Assembly: GCA_031308135.1 (NCBI GenBank)
Contig: JAHLJT010009419.1
Span: 66,957,723-67,021,722, forward strand
DNA length: 64,000 nucleotides
DNA from: Acheta domesticus
Taxonomy: Eukaryota > Arthropoda > Insecta > Orthoptera > Gryllidae
Reading direction: 5' to 3'
Shown: positions 1 to 11,071 of the stretch, piece by piece
How the letters are laid out: each line of letters opens with the position of its first letter
Numbering within the stretch: position 1 is the first letter of the stretch
Made by a program: the position numbers and the translations under genes
Notes under the pieces: generated by a model
Told to the model about the DNA's origin: nothing
The model's input: the letters and a program-made list of their open reading frames with translations, nothing else
The model's database searches: none

Positions 1-84
1 AATGCATACGTTTTAAGCGGATGGTAAAGATGCGGAAACACTCACTGCCTTATTCCTCCACTCCTCGTAACCCTCGAGAAAAAC

Positions 85-395
85 CGAGCATGTTAGCTCA
101 GTGTCAGCAATACAGTTGTCTCCCCAGTGATTTGAACTGGAAGGTCCTAGAGTTTGAGTTCCGAAGGTTACCGATAGTCGACACCCGCTAAGGCGAATTA
201 ACTCACCATCGAAATGGTAATTCTAGATGCTCAGGTGGGTATTCATCTGATCAACAGCTAGCGAATGCCGGAGCAGTATCCTAACCAACGGGCAACAGAT
301 CTGACACCGTCTTGCCCTCTTCTTCCCACTTCTATCCTTTTCTCCTTACATGCACACGCGTGCGCGCACCCACACACGTGCATGCTATACATTGC
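85..395 (+). repeat. tRNA-derived SINE
   Basis: A Pol III-type head is visible: an A-box-like stretch (gttagctcagtgtcag, about 94-109) and a B-box-like stretch (gtttgagttcc, about 151-161). A body follows with the phrase agcgaatgccggagcagta (about 260-278), which recurs in the SINE at 37168-37470. The block around the B box recurs at 18064-18330. The tail runs into a CA/CG-rich simple stretch near 350-385. The family assignment is inferred from the box motifs and the recurrence inside this window; the ends are approximate. Confidence 0.5.
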
Positions 396-885
396 CACAC
401 TTGTGAGGAGCTGAGAGGTTGTCGCATCTGGGGATTTGCTCCGCTGTAAGAAATGCCTGAAGGGGGAACCCTGCAAGTCAATGTTATCCTGCAAGACGAC
501 GCCGGATCTCGCTATAGAATGGAGGAGAAGCATCGCTACCTGACCGAATATGACATTAACTACACTGAAGTAACTAATGATCATTAAGTTTCAGTTAAAC
601 CGGTAAATATAGCAGAAATTTGGAAAATATAAGCTTTGTTTTGAACCACAATTATTTTAGTTACTATATGGCACTGTACCTTATTTTGCCATGAGAAAAG
701 TGATTTTATAAAATTGCATCCATTTTCTCATTATATTTTTATTATCTTTATCCCTTTGATATTCAGAATCAATCAAAACGAGCAAATTCTTCATTTGTAC
801 ATTATTATTGAAAGCGATTATTTGTTATTAATTTCGAATATATTTACTCTTTTACTCTCTCGCTACTACACACTAGAGAGATTTG
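396..885. other. No gene seen
   Basis: AT-rich sequence between the SINE and the pogo element. It has only short, low-complexity reading frames with no recognisable domain. Confidence 0.6.
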
Positions 886-887
886 TA

Positions 888-2609
888 GGGGGAGGCGGGG
901 CAGTTTGATGCAAGGGGCACATTGATACATCGACAATAATTGAAAATCGAGTGATGTCATTTATATAGTGATGTCACTAAAATGTGTCTATACTTGTGTT
1001 AGTTCTCCAGCTGCGGTTGTGCCGCCCGCCAATCAGCGTCACTTTTGAAGGTGATAGCTATGTTTTCAGCACAGCCAAGTAAAAAATTGTGTTAATTATG
1101 AAAGTGTTCTATCGTTGTTTTATGTTCATTTCCATTAAGGTTCCATTAAGTATTCAGATATACACTAAGATTTCCATTGAGTATTCAGATTTTTAAATAC
1201 GTTTAGTGTACTTATCAGTACTTGTTAGAATCATGAAGATGTTTGTTGGAGCACTTTGATACACCGAGAAAAAGGGCTCATTGATACACATATCAAGTTT
1301 GTTCGAAATCTCTAAAACTAGTTTTTCTTTTATCCAGAAAATGGTGCAGTTTTTAAATAGTTTTTGTGATTTTCGAAAAATTGAAAGTCTCTGAAACTAG
1401 TTTTACTTTTATCCAGAAAGTTATAAAAAGAAGACTGATAGAAGAAGTATCAGAGGAGAAAGTGAAATCTGCAATATTCGAAGTTTTATCAAAGAGTTTA
1501 TCAATACGGAAAGCAGCTGACAAATACAGGATTAAAGCTGAAACTTTCGCATCGCATTGAAAATGTTCGAAATACTTTCGAAGGAAATGAGTCAGCTCAT
1601 TATACGGATCCAAGTACACTGTTGAGCAAGTTTTCTCAATTGATAAAGAGAAAGGGTTTACTGATTATTTATTGAGCTGCAGTAAAATGCACAATGGGCT
1701 GTCATTGCAGCAAGTCTTGATTTTGCCTTACAAATATGCAGAATACATGGGGTATAGATACCCGGCATCCTGGATAAAAAATAGATGTGCTGGGAAGGAT
1801 TGGGCTGCAGGATTTGGGAAGAGAAATCCACATCTGAGCCTCAGAAAGCCGGAAAATACTCGTGCAGTCAGAACTTTTGCATTTAATAAAACTGCAGTCA
1901 CTGATTTTTTTGTCAATTAAGAATGTGTAATGGCTTGCTACAGATATACTCCTGATCGTATAATAAATCTGTATGAAACTGGAATTAACACAGTCTTAAT
2001 CAAAGTTTTGGCAAAAGCAATAGCAAAAAAGCATAGACAAGTAGGACAAATGGTAACAGGTTAACGAGGAGAATTAGTAACGTTTTGTTATAATCCTACA
2101 ACAGTGACTGCCACCGGCGCTGCTATTCCTCCTATGTATGTATTTCCACGTGTTTATTTCAAAGAATATTTATTAAATGGTGCTCCGGAAGGAAGTTTTA
2201 AATTCCAGTTTAATTCCACAAATAGAGACATTCCATAAATAGAGACATTCCATAAATAAATTCCATTCCACAAATAGAGACATCTTAAAATGTCTCTATT
2301 TGTATGGCAGATCGTATATCTAAATAAAACGTTTCTTTTTCGTTAAATTTCTGCAAGTGAATACCCTCCTCAAACTTGATATACTACGTATCAAAGTGCC
2401 CCGTAGGTGGGGCAGAATGATATAAAACTCGCTCTTTACTAAAAAAATATATTCCGATTATCTTCTAATTTTAATTGTTCCTTGGGTTGCTATAGCACTA
2501 CTGATTAGTTATGCAATTAATACAACAACAACAAAATAATATTTAATTTGTTTTTGATATGTATAATAAATGATTTAATTTTTTTTGTATCAATCTGCCC
2601 CCTTCCCCC
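888..2609 (+). mobile_element. Decayed pogo/Tigger-type DNA transposon
   Basis: Imperfect terminal inverted repeats of about 20 bp are visible: gggggaggcggggcagtttga at the left matches the complement of tcaatctgcccccttccccc at the right. Both are flanked by TA (886-887 and 2610-2611), the target used by the Tc1/mariner/pogo superfamily. Subterminal copies of a 'cattgatac' motif occur near 918-930 and 1275-1285. A pogo-type transposase fossil lies inside. About 350 bp after the broken ORF has no coding match, so the transposase C-terminal half looks deleted. Short repeats of an 'attccacaaatagagac' type lie at about 2212-2290. Confidence 0.7.
1411..2238 (+). pseudogene. Pogo-like transposase, broken and C-terminally truncated
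   Basis: One reading frame carries a recognisable pogo/Tigger (DDE_1) transposase interrupted only by stops. A psq-type helix-turn-helix lies at about 1440-1550 (SIRKAADKYRI). The second DNA-binding block of the family follows at 1672-1917 (YPASWIKNRCAGKDW, then GFGKRNPHLSLRKPE), then the start of the DDE domain at 1930-2235 (GAAIPPMYVFPR, LLNGAPEGS). The first catalytic aspartate of the usual DETG motif is replaced: the sequence reads LYETGINTV. Stops occur at 1558, 1588, 1918 and 2062, and the frame ends at 2236-2238 before the second and third catalytic motifs. It cannot encode an active enzyme. Confidence 0.8.
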
Positions 2610-2680
2610 TAATGCTGAAGCGAAAACAGTAAATTGTGGGAAGAAAAAAGTATTGCAGTTCCCTGATTCCTAAAAAGTGA
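2587..2680 (+). repeat. Direct repeat, copy 1 (pogo right end plus flank)
   Basis: About 94 bp that starts in the right inverted repeat of the pogo element and runs into flanking DNA. It matches 3216-3309 with few differences, including the shared stretch aatgctgaagcgaaaacag just outside the element. Confidence 0.75.
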
Positions 2681-3215
2681 ATAATTCTTAAACCTGTAGG
2701 TAGTAAATTACTTTCTCTAATATGTTGTGTAAAACAACAAAATTAAACATGGAACAATTATTACTTTTTCTAAATGTATAAAACACAACACGATTTTACA
2801 TTTGATTTAATTTAATTTACATTTGATTTAACTTTTTCAGCGTAAACTCACAACTGTTCTCAAACAAGATTATGTTAGTGTTGACTGATACAGTATTTAT
2901 TATAGTAGTTGATGTAGTATTTCTCGGATGAGTTCAGCGACTAGTTTTACAAAAAAATGGGATAAACATGGTTAATTTATTCTTCCACAAAGTTGGATTA
3001 AATGCGACTGCTGAATGGTATTGTTTTCCTTCGCAATGTCTAATGAAAAGGGACGTTGCGGAGGAATTGGGGAAAAATCAATAAAAGATAGCCTTCGACC
3101 GCGTCAAGTACATATTAATTGACCAAGGAAGTTATTTGAGTGGGCTGATGATAATGTGAAACATTTTACCATTATATTATTCAGCAATGCTGAACATAGC
3201 TAAAGATCTGTTGCG
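2681..3215. other. AT-rich spacer between direct repeats
   Basis: No gene seen. The segment separates the two copies of the direct repeat and ends at a second pogo-type right end (atcattctgcccctcttcc, then TA at 3240-3241). It may be the remnant of a second, related insertion or of a tandem duplication. Confidence 0.5.
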
Positions 3216-3309
3216 GTATCATTCTGCCCCTCTTCCCCCTAATGCTGAAGCGAAAACAGTGAATTGTGGGAAGAAAAAAGTATTGAAGTTCCCTGATACC
3301 TAATAAGTG
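3216..3309 (+). repeat. Direct repeat, copy 2
   Basis: Second copy of the 2587-2680 block: the same pogo-like terminus followed by the same external flank, about 630 bp downstream. Confidence 0.75.
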
Positions 3310-3997
3310 CCATGAAAATAATAAAGTCTGCAGAAGACACAAGTTAAAATTCATAGTTTCATTTCTTTATGAAGCAATCAATAAAACGATTTTCCCTGAG
3401 AAGTGAAGAAACGAAATATCAATTTCATTAATTGGATCACAAACGCTTTTTCGTATAATTATGTTGCCCGTATATAACTTAATTGAATCCGTTTGATAAT
3501 TATTAATTTGAATTTAATCAGCGATAAACCTCATAAGTATATGTTCGACAGACTGCATGATGTGAAGAGAGATTTATATTTGCTTTGTGAACGTATAACA
3601 AAGGTAATTGTCTACTGATAATTGGCAAGTGTTTGAGAGTTACTCTCTGGCAAACGCTGAAGCAGAACTGCAAGAAGAAATTTCATTTGTATGAGCATTG
3701 AAATATGATTCCAATAAGTGCATACAACAGTACAGTATTACTTCACCGTATTTTGAAGAAACATTTACATCTCTGTACATATGGAGTTTTTCGCTTAACA
3801 GTCAAGACAGTGACCTTTAATCAATAATCTAACGTGATTGTAATTAGATCAGATAATAAAATGTTGCGTTATTTCTGCTGTTTCAAGTCGAGTTGCTAAT
3901 TAGTTCATATTTTAATTACTGTAATTATTAACATTATCCAAATAGTTTGGTGTATTAAAATGAAATTGCATCTCTTAACTTTCACGCAACTACTACA
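3310..3997. other. No gene seen
   Basis: AT-rich sequence without a credible reading frame or structure. Confidence 0.6.
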
Positions 3998-4131
3998 AAG
4001 GTTATCTACCAGGCAAATGCGGGAGTAGTCCTAACAAATGGATCACGGACTAAGCGCAATTATTTACTTCCTTTTCCCTGTCTCATTGCTTACTTAAAAC
4101 TTACTCTGCCATTCACATGCACTTCACTACC
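3998..4131 (+). repeat. SINE body fragment, split by the hAT insertion
   Basis: Contains 'ctaccaggcaaatgcgggag', close to the 'ataccaggcaaatg' block in the SINE at 18064-18330. The hAT element begins directly after the last 8 bases (tcactacc, 4124-4131), which are repeated at 5939-5946. The SINE was therefore probably the target of that insertion. Confidence 0.45.
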
Positions 4132-4620
4132 CAGGGGCGTTGTGTCCATGGATGTGGATGATACATACCCTGACAATATCAGCTATTTTATTTTAAAATG
4201 ATTGTAAATTGTCAATTTGCTATTTTATTTTTCTACTACTAAGTATTTCATTATATTTCAAAGATTGCGCCGTTGAGAATTCGATTCTTCACAAGAACGT
4301 CGGTGTTTTACGGAACGTCGTCGTTCGGTGTTTGTAAGAGAACGAACATTGTCGTTTTATTTAAATTTTATTACCTTATTTTAATGCATTAGCAACTATA
4401 TATTTGTAGCCAATTTGGGTTAGGGATTGTGCTGGTTGAATGCACAAGGGTATGTGACTGTGCAATCCACACCTGTGCCCTGGAATGGCGAGCACCACGC
4501 AATCCAAAGTGCCTACATAATTATGGAGTTGTATTTTTGTGCCGTGGACAAATTATAGCACGTGAGAAACAGTTAAAAATATCTGAAAAAGATATGAGGG
4601 AATAGAGTTTTATTTAAACA

Positions 4621-5026
4621 GCCAACGCAGGCTATGTTGAGCAATACAACGGTGATATAAGGGAAAATAAGGAAATGCTATCACACTTCATTGAAGTTGT
4701 ATGCTTTTTTGAGAGACAAGGGCTTGTATTTTCTAGCCATAATGAAAATAAGGGATCATCAAATAGAGAACATTTCATGAAATATATAAGTGAAATAATG
4801 AAATATGATAAAACTGACAAGGATGATATGAAAATTCCAATGTTTCGTGCATTCTCACCAAGAAATTCAGATTCATTGAATCTCAAGTGTGAGCACGGTA
4901 ATGTCCCATGAAATTAAAAATGAAATTTCTAAAGCCTCTTTTGTCTCCGCCATACTGGATGAAACCCTTGATGTAAGCAGCAAAGGACAACTGTCAACAG
5001 TTTTTAATAACGTGTCTGTAAATTGA
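4621..5026 (+). pseudogene. hAT transposase fragment (DUF4371-like), frameshifted
   Basis: The first frame (4621-4911) reads EQYNGDIRENKEMLSHFIE then ERQGLVFSSHNENKGSSN, which matches the start of the DUF4371 region of hAT/ZMYM-type transposases. A shift of frame near 4900 continues the match: EIKNEISKASFVSAILDET followed by DVSSKGQLSTVF, the family's conserved DET motif. The match stops at 5024-5026. The BED-type N-terminus and the C-terminal dimerisation region are not seen. It is a relic inside a well-defined hAT element. Confidence 0.75.
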
Positions 5027-5164
5027 TGGATTTTTTTCTTTCCTATTATATTTTTATTATAGATCATTGTTTTTCGTTTTATAAATTATGCCAATTCTAT
5101 TGGGTTCGAAATGATGAGAATTGGACAATTTTGAAAACCATTGGGATTGATAGTGCTCTTATAG

Positions 5165-5710
5165 AATAGAATAGAATAGAATATTTATTTCGCTACTTAG
5201 GATACATGAAATAATTACGGTGGTAGCTTTTTCCAATCCATTAATCAACATAAAAAACATCAAACAACTACATAAGTATAACAATACACAAAATGAACAT
5301 CAAACAACATTACTGAATATAATTTTATAAAATTAGTGTATTAACCCTATACTAAAGCTAACCTTAATATAAAATAACAAGAATAATACAAAAAAATAAT
5401 TTTAATGTTATATACATTAAAATTACTTTTTAATGTATATATTATATGTATAATTTATTTTACATATTCTAAAAAAATACAATTTATTTAATCTAATTTA
5501 AAAATTTTTGGCATTCTGAGGGAAAGTCTCCAGCACTGCTGCAGGTAATTTATTCCAATTATGTATGGTTCTATTAATAAATGAGAATTTACCTACATCT
5601 GTTCTCTGTTTTCTTTGCCGAATTTTGAAGCCATTATCTTTACGCCATGATCTTTAATTATTAAAGTATGAGGACACACATTTATATTTTTCTAGGTCGT
5701 AATGAAGTCA
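5165..5710 (-). pseudogene. Non-LTR retrotransposon 3' end (RT ORF C-terminus)
   Basis: The minus strand at about 5510-5655 reads RTDVGKFSFINRT then HNWNKLPAAV, the typical last segment of ORF2 in CR1/Jockey-type elements of insects (RTxxxKxSFxxRTIxxWNxLP). The frame ends soon after, and a short 3' untranslated region runs to a terminal (ATTCT)n tail that appears on the plus strand as agaatagaatagaat at 5165-5185. The 5' part is absent, as expected of 5'-truncated insertions. It lies inside the hAT element and is therefore younger than it. Confidence 0.7.
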
Positions 5711-6010
5711 ACATTTTCTAATTTCAATTAGTAAACTACATGAAGTACGTGAGCCATTATTACTTTACCTGGACCAGTTTTTATTTTAAATATACAAATT
5801 ATTTGTGTGCACTAATTGATCACAGTGATAGAAATGGTTTTGGTAAATGAGAAATATTTAAATTATAATTAAAGTTTTAAATTATTTTCTCATTTCTCGA
5901 GTTACATACCCTAAATCAAAACTCAGGTTACACCACTGTCACTACCACACATATGGGAAACCAAAGCAGACTAGGATGCCTCGGTGGCAACACCCCTGCC
6001 TATACTTCGG

Positions 6011-6513
6011 TTTTTACTTTCCCGTATAAGTACGTATACACGGAGTGATATACGTAGTATAGGGAAAGTTATGTAATGCTGCGCGAAAAAATGGCGAATT
6101 TTCGGCGGAAAAAAATTAATTGATGGGCCGTGATAACTAAAAAGTGGAGTAAATTAAGAAAAAAAATCCCCTAACATGTGGTGTAGCCAGAAACCCTGTT
6201 TTCTAGGTCCTTGATGCCTAAAAACCAATTGAAAGGAAAACGTCCGTCCGTCTGTCTGTCCGTCTGTGAACACTGCTAGCGCCTAAACCATACGTACGAT
6301 TTCTTCCAAAATGGATATTCCGCGGTCGATCTAATTCTAGTCAAAGCTTTGAGATTTTGAAAAATATCCTTTAAAATTTGGCGGTACTTTATATGAAGGC
6401 CCCTAAGGATTTTCAAAATTTTTTCAAAAACGGGTCCAAATTTTTTCTTTAAATTTATTGTATGAATAGAGTAAAATACACTTACTAACATGGCATAGGT
6501 CCTATTTTCACGG
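6011..6513 (+). repeat. Left arm of foldback-like repeat, unit 1
   Basis: Starts tttttactttcccgtata and carries landmark blocks: gcgcgaaaaaatggc, a cgtccgtc/tgtc-rich stretch, ccatacgtacgatttcttcc and agtcaaagctttgagattttg. The same blocks appear in reverse complement at 17521-18052, so this is one arm of an inverted repeat of about 500 bp. The same arm occurs in forward orientation at 38869 and 40463. It is interrupted at 6513 by the LTR array, whose target duplication ACGG occupies 6510-6513. Confidence 0.8.
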
Positions 6514-6848
6514 TGAAATATACCATTCTCCACGTCTCATCAAAAGCGTGGCTGTAATCATGTCCTGTTCCAAATTTATTAAGATTTGGGCGCCAGAAAC
6601 AGGTTACATGAATTACTACCAAAGTTTTTCTATCTGGTTCTAACAAAATTATATAAAAATCCAGCTAGCTTGGGTCGATGGGTCCGGATACAAATACTCG
6701 CTATCGCCTCGATAGCCGATTACCTGATCTGCCAACTATACAGTATGGCGTGGAATCTGAAATGTAATAATTATGCTTTCAACTAATTAAAAATTATGAT
6801 TGACAAATGAAAAAAACTCTTTTCTTTTCCAAAGAACAAAATTCAACA

Positions 6849-6925
6849 ATTTATTTAACTTTTAAATTAAAACAATTAATTAGATGGTCATGACCCCTTT
6901 TGAATAAATTGTCTCTTTTATACTG
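6849..6925 (-). promoter_or_regulatory. LTR promoter and polyadenylation signals
   Basis: On the minus strand a TATA box (tataaaag, plus 6915-6922) is followed about 65 bp downstream by AATAAA (plus 6850-6855). This fits a short R region: U3 would be about 890 bp (7781 to about 6890) and U5 about 320 bp. The same motifs recur in the other LTRs at offsets of 2925-2927 bp. The start site is inferred, not seen. Confidence 0.55.
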
Positions 6926-7280
6926 CAGTATTTTTTTTACCGTTTTTGCATGCCAACGCTCCGTAGTCGCTTCTCACTTGGCCGTTGTTAATTCCAAGTT
7001 CCGCTTCTCTCTTCCGGTCTTGCGCCGCCGCTGACACGTCCAGTCCACACTGCCTAAACTATCTGTTAGTCTTGTCCGACGCTCCCGGTTCCTAATATCT
7101 CCCACCGGTTATGTAGACTATTGAAGTCCAACTGCAATGTCCGAAAATCTGAACAAGTCCTCCGACAATCACTTCTGGTAAATTATTTCAAAGTCCGAAA
7201 ACAAACTATCACTTCTCTCACAAGACAAAGTCCGAAAACAAGCTATACAAGTCTCACTTTCCCTCTATATTGCCTACAAA

Positions 7281-7424
7281 CGATCTTTACGCTACGGCAC
7301 CCAGAGTCAGAATGTTCGATCTATACTCCACGACACCCAGAGACGGAATGTACGATCTTCACTCTCCGACACCCCGAGTCAGAATGTACGATCTTCACTC
7401 TACGACACCCCGAGTCAGAATGTC
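7281..7424 (-). repeat. Four 36-bp tandem repeats in LTR U3
   Basis: Units start at 7281, 7317, 7353 and 7389 and share the core cgatct...actc..cgacaccc.gag..gaatgt. They lie upstream of the TATA box in the direction of transcription, where enhancer-like repeats of LTRs usually sit. Each LTR has the same four. Because 36 is a multiple of 3, they give a spurious repeated peptide on the plus strand. Confidence 0.8.
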
Positions 7425-7781
7425 CTGTTTAATGCATTTTTAAACCCTTCATGGCTCGGTCGGCGTCCATCCTTCTATTATTTCAAAACACGGCGGCAAC
7501 ATTAGACTATCTGATCTTTTATAGCCAACCCGTGCGTCTCTTACAAATCCAAGTAGCCGCGACCTCAGACAGTCATTCGTTTTTGCACCAATTCCCTCTT
7601 AGGTTCTTCAGCCATCTAGCCGGCGTCCTGACGTCATCAGGGCCCGTGTATAGTTTGTTGACCTTGCCAACCTCTGCGCCGCCGTTGCTAAGGCCCATAC
7701 CGCCATATTGAATCCCCATTTATCTACCCCATGTATAACTAACATCATTAAATAAAACCTATCATATTCTGGTATATCACA

Positions 7782-7794
7782 ACTTCCCCTCTCC
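7782..7794 (-). promoter_or_regulatory. Polypurine tract, internal region 1
   Basis: The minus strand reads ggagaggggaagt immediately before the LTR start tgtgatatacc. This is the plus-strand primer of LTR retroelements. Equivalent tracts are at 10707-10719 and 13634-13646. Confidence 0.8.
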
Positions 7795-8146
7795 AAGCGT
7801 CATTTGGTTTGCTACAACATAACTAAATGACAAGACTACAATAAACACTTTCTTCTTACTTCACTACGATATATTCACTGACACCTTTCACTTTACACAA
7901 CACATATCTTGTATCTTGCAGCCTTAAACTATTTACATTTGTTTTGTTAATATGCCAACATAGTTTTGAACCATCTCATTGAGTATAAATTATTGCCTGC
8001 TATTTACTTCCGTCTTATATCCAACACATGTTAATTGAAAATTTTTTTTCACATTCTAACAAAATAGATGTAACAACACAACGAACACTATTACACACTA
8101 TTATATACAGATACTATTTACAATGATTTATTCCTGGACAAAATAT

Positions 8147-9223
8147 TCAATCATGGGTATCGTCCCTTTTATACGGTTTAATGTTCCGATAATTATATGT
8201 CCCCATCTGTTTACCATTTTCCGCTGGTAAATTGTGTTCCCAAATCACTAATGATTTTTCTCGGTACACCGAATTCTTCAAGAAATTTGCGCCATTGTGT
8301 AATGCAACTCTGTGCATTCGCCTTTCTAATTTCGAGATAAAAGTCCACGGTTGCTCCTTGACATCCCCATGGAATTTTAAATAACTTTGCAAAACTAACG
8401 CGGATGCCATTACATTTCCCTGCGTGCGTATTAGGACTTCATTTTTCAACTGATCTATTTCACCGTTAATGTCTGTTATCTGTTTTTTCCGATTCCAATT
8501 CTTGCAAAGTTCTAATATTCCTTAGCTCCTCTTGTATCTGTTGTTCTACCTTACTATCTGTAACAACTATTTTTAATTCAATCTTTTCTATTTTGTCGCC
8601 ATGTTGTTGCGATATCTCATTTAAATATTCTACACGCGATTCAGCGTCCGTCATTTTTTACATTGTTGGTTTTGTGTATGTTCTAATGCTGTAACATTTT
8701 CCTGTAAAGCCCCAACTTCAGAATTAATTTTATTAAAACATTCCTTTTGCTCTTTCTGTGTTTGATTTACTTGCCAATTAAACGCATCCATTTTTGAATA
8801 AATCTTACTAAATCCATTAGCTGTATCGGTCCGTAACTGTGATATCTCCTCACATATTGCTTTACGAAAATTCTTAAATTCCTGTGTCGTTTCTATCTTT
8901 ATACCTTCCAATTTGGCATTATTATTTTCAAATTTAGCGTTCATGTCTAAAGTCAATTCTTCTAATTTAGCATTATTATTTTCCAATTTAGCATTATTAA
9001 TTTCCAATTTAGCATTCATTTCTGCCTTCATTTCAGCTAACATTTTAATTATTATCAAGTTACTAGAATCCGTATTGTCTACTGAAGCTGCCGCTACTTC
9101 CTTTTCTTTCTGTTCTACCTCAACTAATTCTCGCAACATGTCTCCTTCGGGATTCATACCGTTAGCCGCCACATTATCTATTTCGACATTTTCGGAACGT
9201 GCTGTCTTACTTCTAGTCTCCAT
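8147..9223 (-). pseudogene. Gag-like protein, copy 1 (two compensating frameshifts)
   Basis: Same gene as the intact copies at 11072-12148 and 13999-15075. It has one base fewer in a T run at 8654-8659 (6 instead of 7) and one base more in a T run at 8483-8488 (6 instead of 5). Together these break it into three pieces (9223-8651, 8654-8466 and 8449-8147). The two changes cancel in length, so the C-terminal part returns to frame. Both lie in homopolymers, so sequencing or consensus error is a real alternative to genuine decay. Confidence 0.8.
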
Positions 9224-9417
9224 CTTGAAATTATAATACAAATTAAAATTCTCACTATCAAATTCTCCTCAATGAAATGGTTTTGGCTTTTTTTTATAAT
9301 TACAGTTAATTTCATATGTCAATCAATAAATTTCAGATTCCTTTTCGATCAATTTGTTATAATTTATAATAATTCCTTTAAACGTACTTCACTTTGTTAT
9401 AAATTATAACAAAATAT

Positions 9418-9435
9418 GCCCCAGTTGGCGCGCCA
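9418..9435 (-). promoter_or_regulatory. Primer binding site, internal region 1
   Basis: The minus strand reads TGGCGCGCCAACTGGGGC, three bases after the LTR end. It is close to the complement of the animal tRNA-Lys(CUU) 3' end (TGGCGCCCAACGTGGGGC), differing by a one-base gain and a one-base loss. Equivalent sites are at 12344-12361 and 15271-15288. Confidence 0.7.
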
Positions 9436-9438
9436 TTT

Positions 9439-10706
9439 TGAAATATACCATTCTCCACGTCTCATCAAAAGCGTGGCTGTAATCATGTCCTGTTCCAAAT
9501 TTATTAAGATTTGGGCGCCAGAAACAGGTTACATGAATTACTACCAAAGTTTTTCTATCTGGTTCTAACAAAATTATATAAAAATCCAGCTAGCTTGGGT
9601 CGATGGGTCCGGATACAAATACTCGCTATCGCCTCGATAGCCGATTACCTGATCTGCCAACTATACAGTATGGCGTGGAATCTGAAATGTAATAATTATG
9701 CTTTCAACTAATTAAAAATTATGATTGACAAATGAAAAAAACTCTTTTCTTTTCCAAAGAACAAAATTCAACAATTTATTTAACTTTTAAATTAAAACAA
9801 TTAATTAGATGGTCATGACCCCTTTTGAATAAATTGTCTCTTTTATACTGCAGTATTTTTTTTACCGTTTTTGCATGCCAACGCTCCGTAGTCGCTTCTC
9901 ACTTGGCCGTTGTTAATTCCAAGTTCCGCTTCTCTCTTCCGGTCTTGCGCCGCCGCTGACACGTCCAGTCCACACTGCCTAAACTATCTGTTAGTCTTGT
10001 CCGACGCTCCCGGTTCCTAATATCTCCCACCGGTTATGTAGACTATTGAAGTCCAACTGCAATGTCCGAAAATCTGAACAAGTCCTCCGACAATCACTTC
10101 TGGTAAATTATTTCAAAGTCCGAAAACAAACTATCACTTCTCTCACAAGACAAAGTCCGAAAACAAGCTATACAAGTCTCACTTTCCCTCTATATTGCCT
10201 ACAAACGATCTTTACGCTACGGCACCCAGAGTCAGAATGTTCGATCTATACTCCACGACACCCAGAGACGGAATGTACGATCTTCACTCTCCGACACCCC
10301 GAGTCAGAATGTACGATCTTCACTCTACGACACCCCGAGTCAGAATGTCCTGTTTAATGCATTTTTAAACCCTTCATGGCTCGGTCGGCGTCCATCCTTC
10401 TATTATTTCAAAACACGGCGGCAACATTAGACTATCTGATCTTTTATAGCCAACCCGTGCGTCTCTTACAAATCCAAGTAGCCGCGACCTCAGACAGTCA
10501 TTCGTTTTTGCACCAATTCCCTCTTAGGTTCTTCAGCCATCTAGCCGGCGTCCTGACGTCATCAGGGCCCGTGTATAGTTTGTTGACCTTGCCAACCTCT
10601 GCGCCGCCGTTGCTAAGGCCCATACCGCCATATTGAATCCCCATTTATCTACCCCATGTATAACTAACATCATTAAATAAAACCTATCATATTCTGGTAT
10701 ATCACA
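9439..10706 (-). repeat. LTR 2 (1268 bp)
   Basis: Shared LTR between internal regions 1 and 2. No difference from LTR 1 was noticed on reading. It has no target duplication of its own, which shows that the array did not form by separate insertions. Confidence 0.92.
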
Positions 10707-11071
10707 ACTTCCCCTCTCCAAGCGTCATTTGGTTTGCTACAACATAACTAAATGACAAGACTACAATAAACACTTTCTTCTTACTTCACTACGATATATT
10801 CACTGACACCTTTCACTTTACACAACACATATCTTGTATCTTGCAGCCTTAAACTATTTACATTTGTTTTGTTAATATGCCAACATAGTTTTGAACCATC
10901 TCATTGAGTATAAATTATTGCCTGCTATTTACTTCCGTCTTATATCCAACACATGTTAATTGAAAATTTTTTTTCACATTCTAACAAAATAGATGTAACA
11001 ACACAACGAACACTATTACACACTATTATATACAGATACTATTTACAATGATTTATTCCTGGACAAAATAT

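Larger units (their letters stand above)
4132..5938 (+). mobile_element. hAT-superfamily DNA transposon with 8-bp TSD
   Basis: The left end begins caggggcgttgtgtcc and the right end is the complement of cagtggtgtaacctgag, so both ends start with CAG as usual for hAT elements. They are flanked by a perfect 8-bp duplication, tcactacc (4124-4131 and 5939-5946), the length made by hAT transposases. A DUF4371-type transposase fossil lies at 4621-5026. A minus-strand non-LTR retrotransposon 3' end (5165-5710) is nested in the right half. Confidence 0.8.
6514..7781 (-). repeat. LTR 1 (1268 bp)
   Basis: Last LTR in the direction of transcription. It starts at the junction with the foldback arm and ends where the polypurine tract begins. 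Its termini form imperfect 11-bp inverted repeats. Small ORFs inside it (at 6586, 7121 and 7451 and their copies) are shadows without coding support. Confidence 0.92.

Noticed and set aside
6586..6614. gggcgccagaaacagg taken at first as the primer binding site
   Set aside because: It lies inside the LTR. The true LTR border, fixed by the TG/CA ends and the ACGG duplication, puts the primer binding site at 9418-9435.
7121..7711. Plus-strand frames of 103 and 86 codons, repeated in every LTR
   Set aside because: They lie in the LTR U3 opposite to transcription, and one is made by the 36-bp repeats. They recur only because the LTR recurs.
8913..9236. Plus-strand frame of 107 codons and its copies at 11838 and 14765
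   Set aside because: Antisense shadow of the NAKLE-rich part of the gag ORF.
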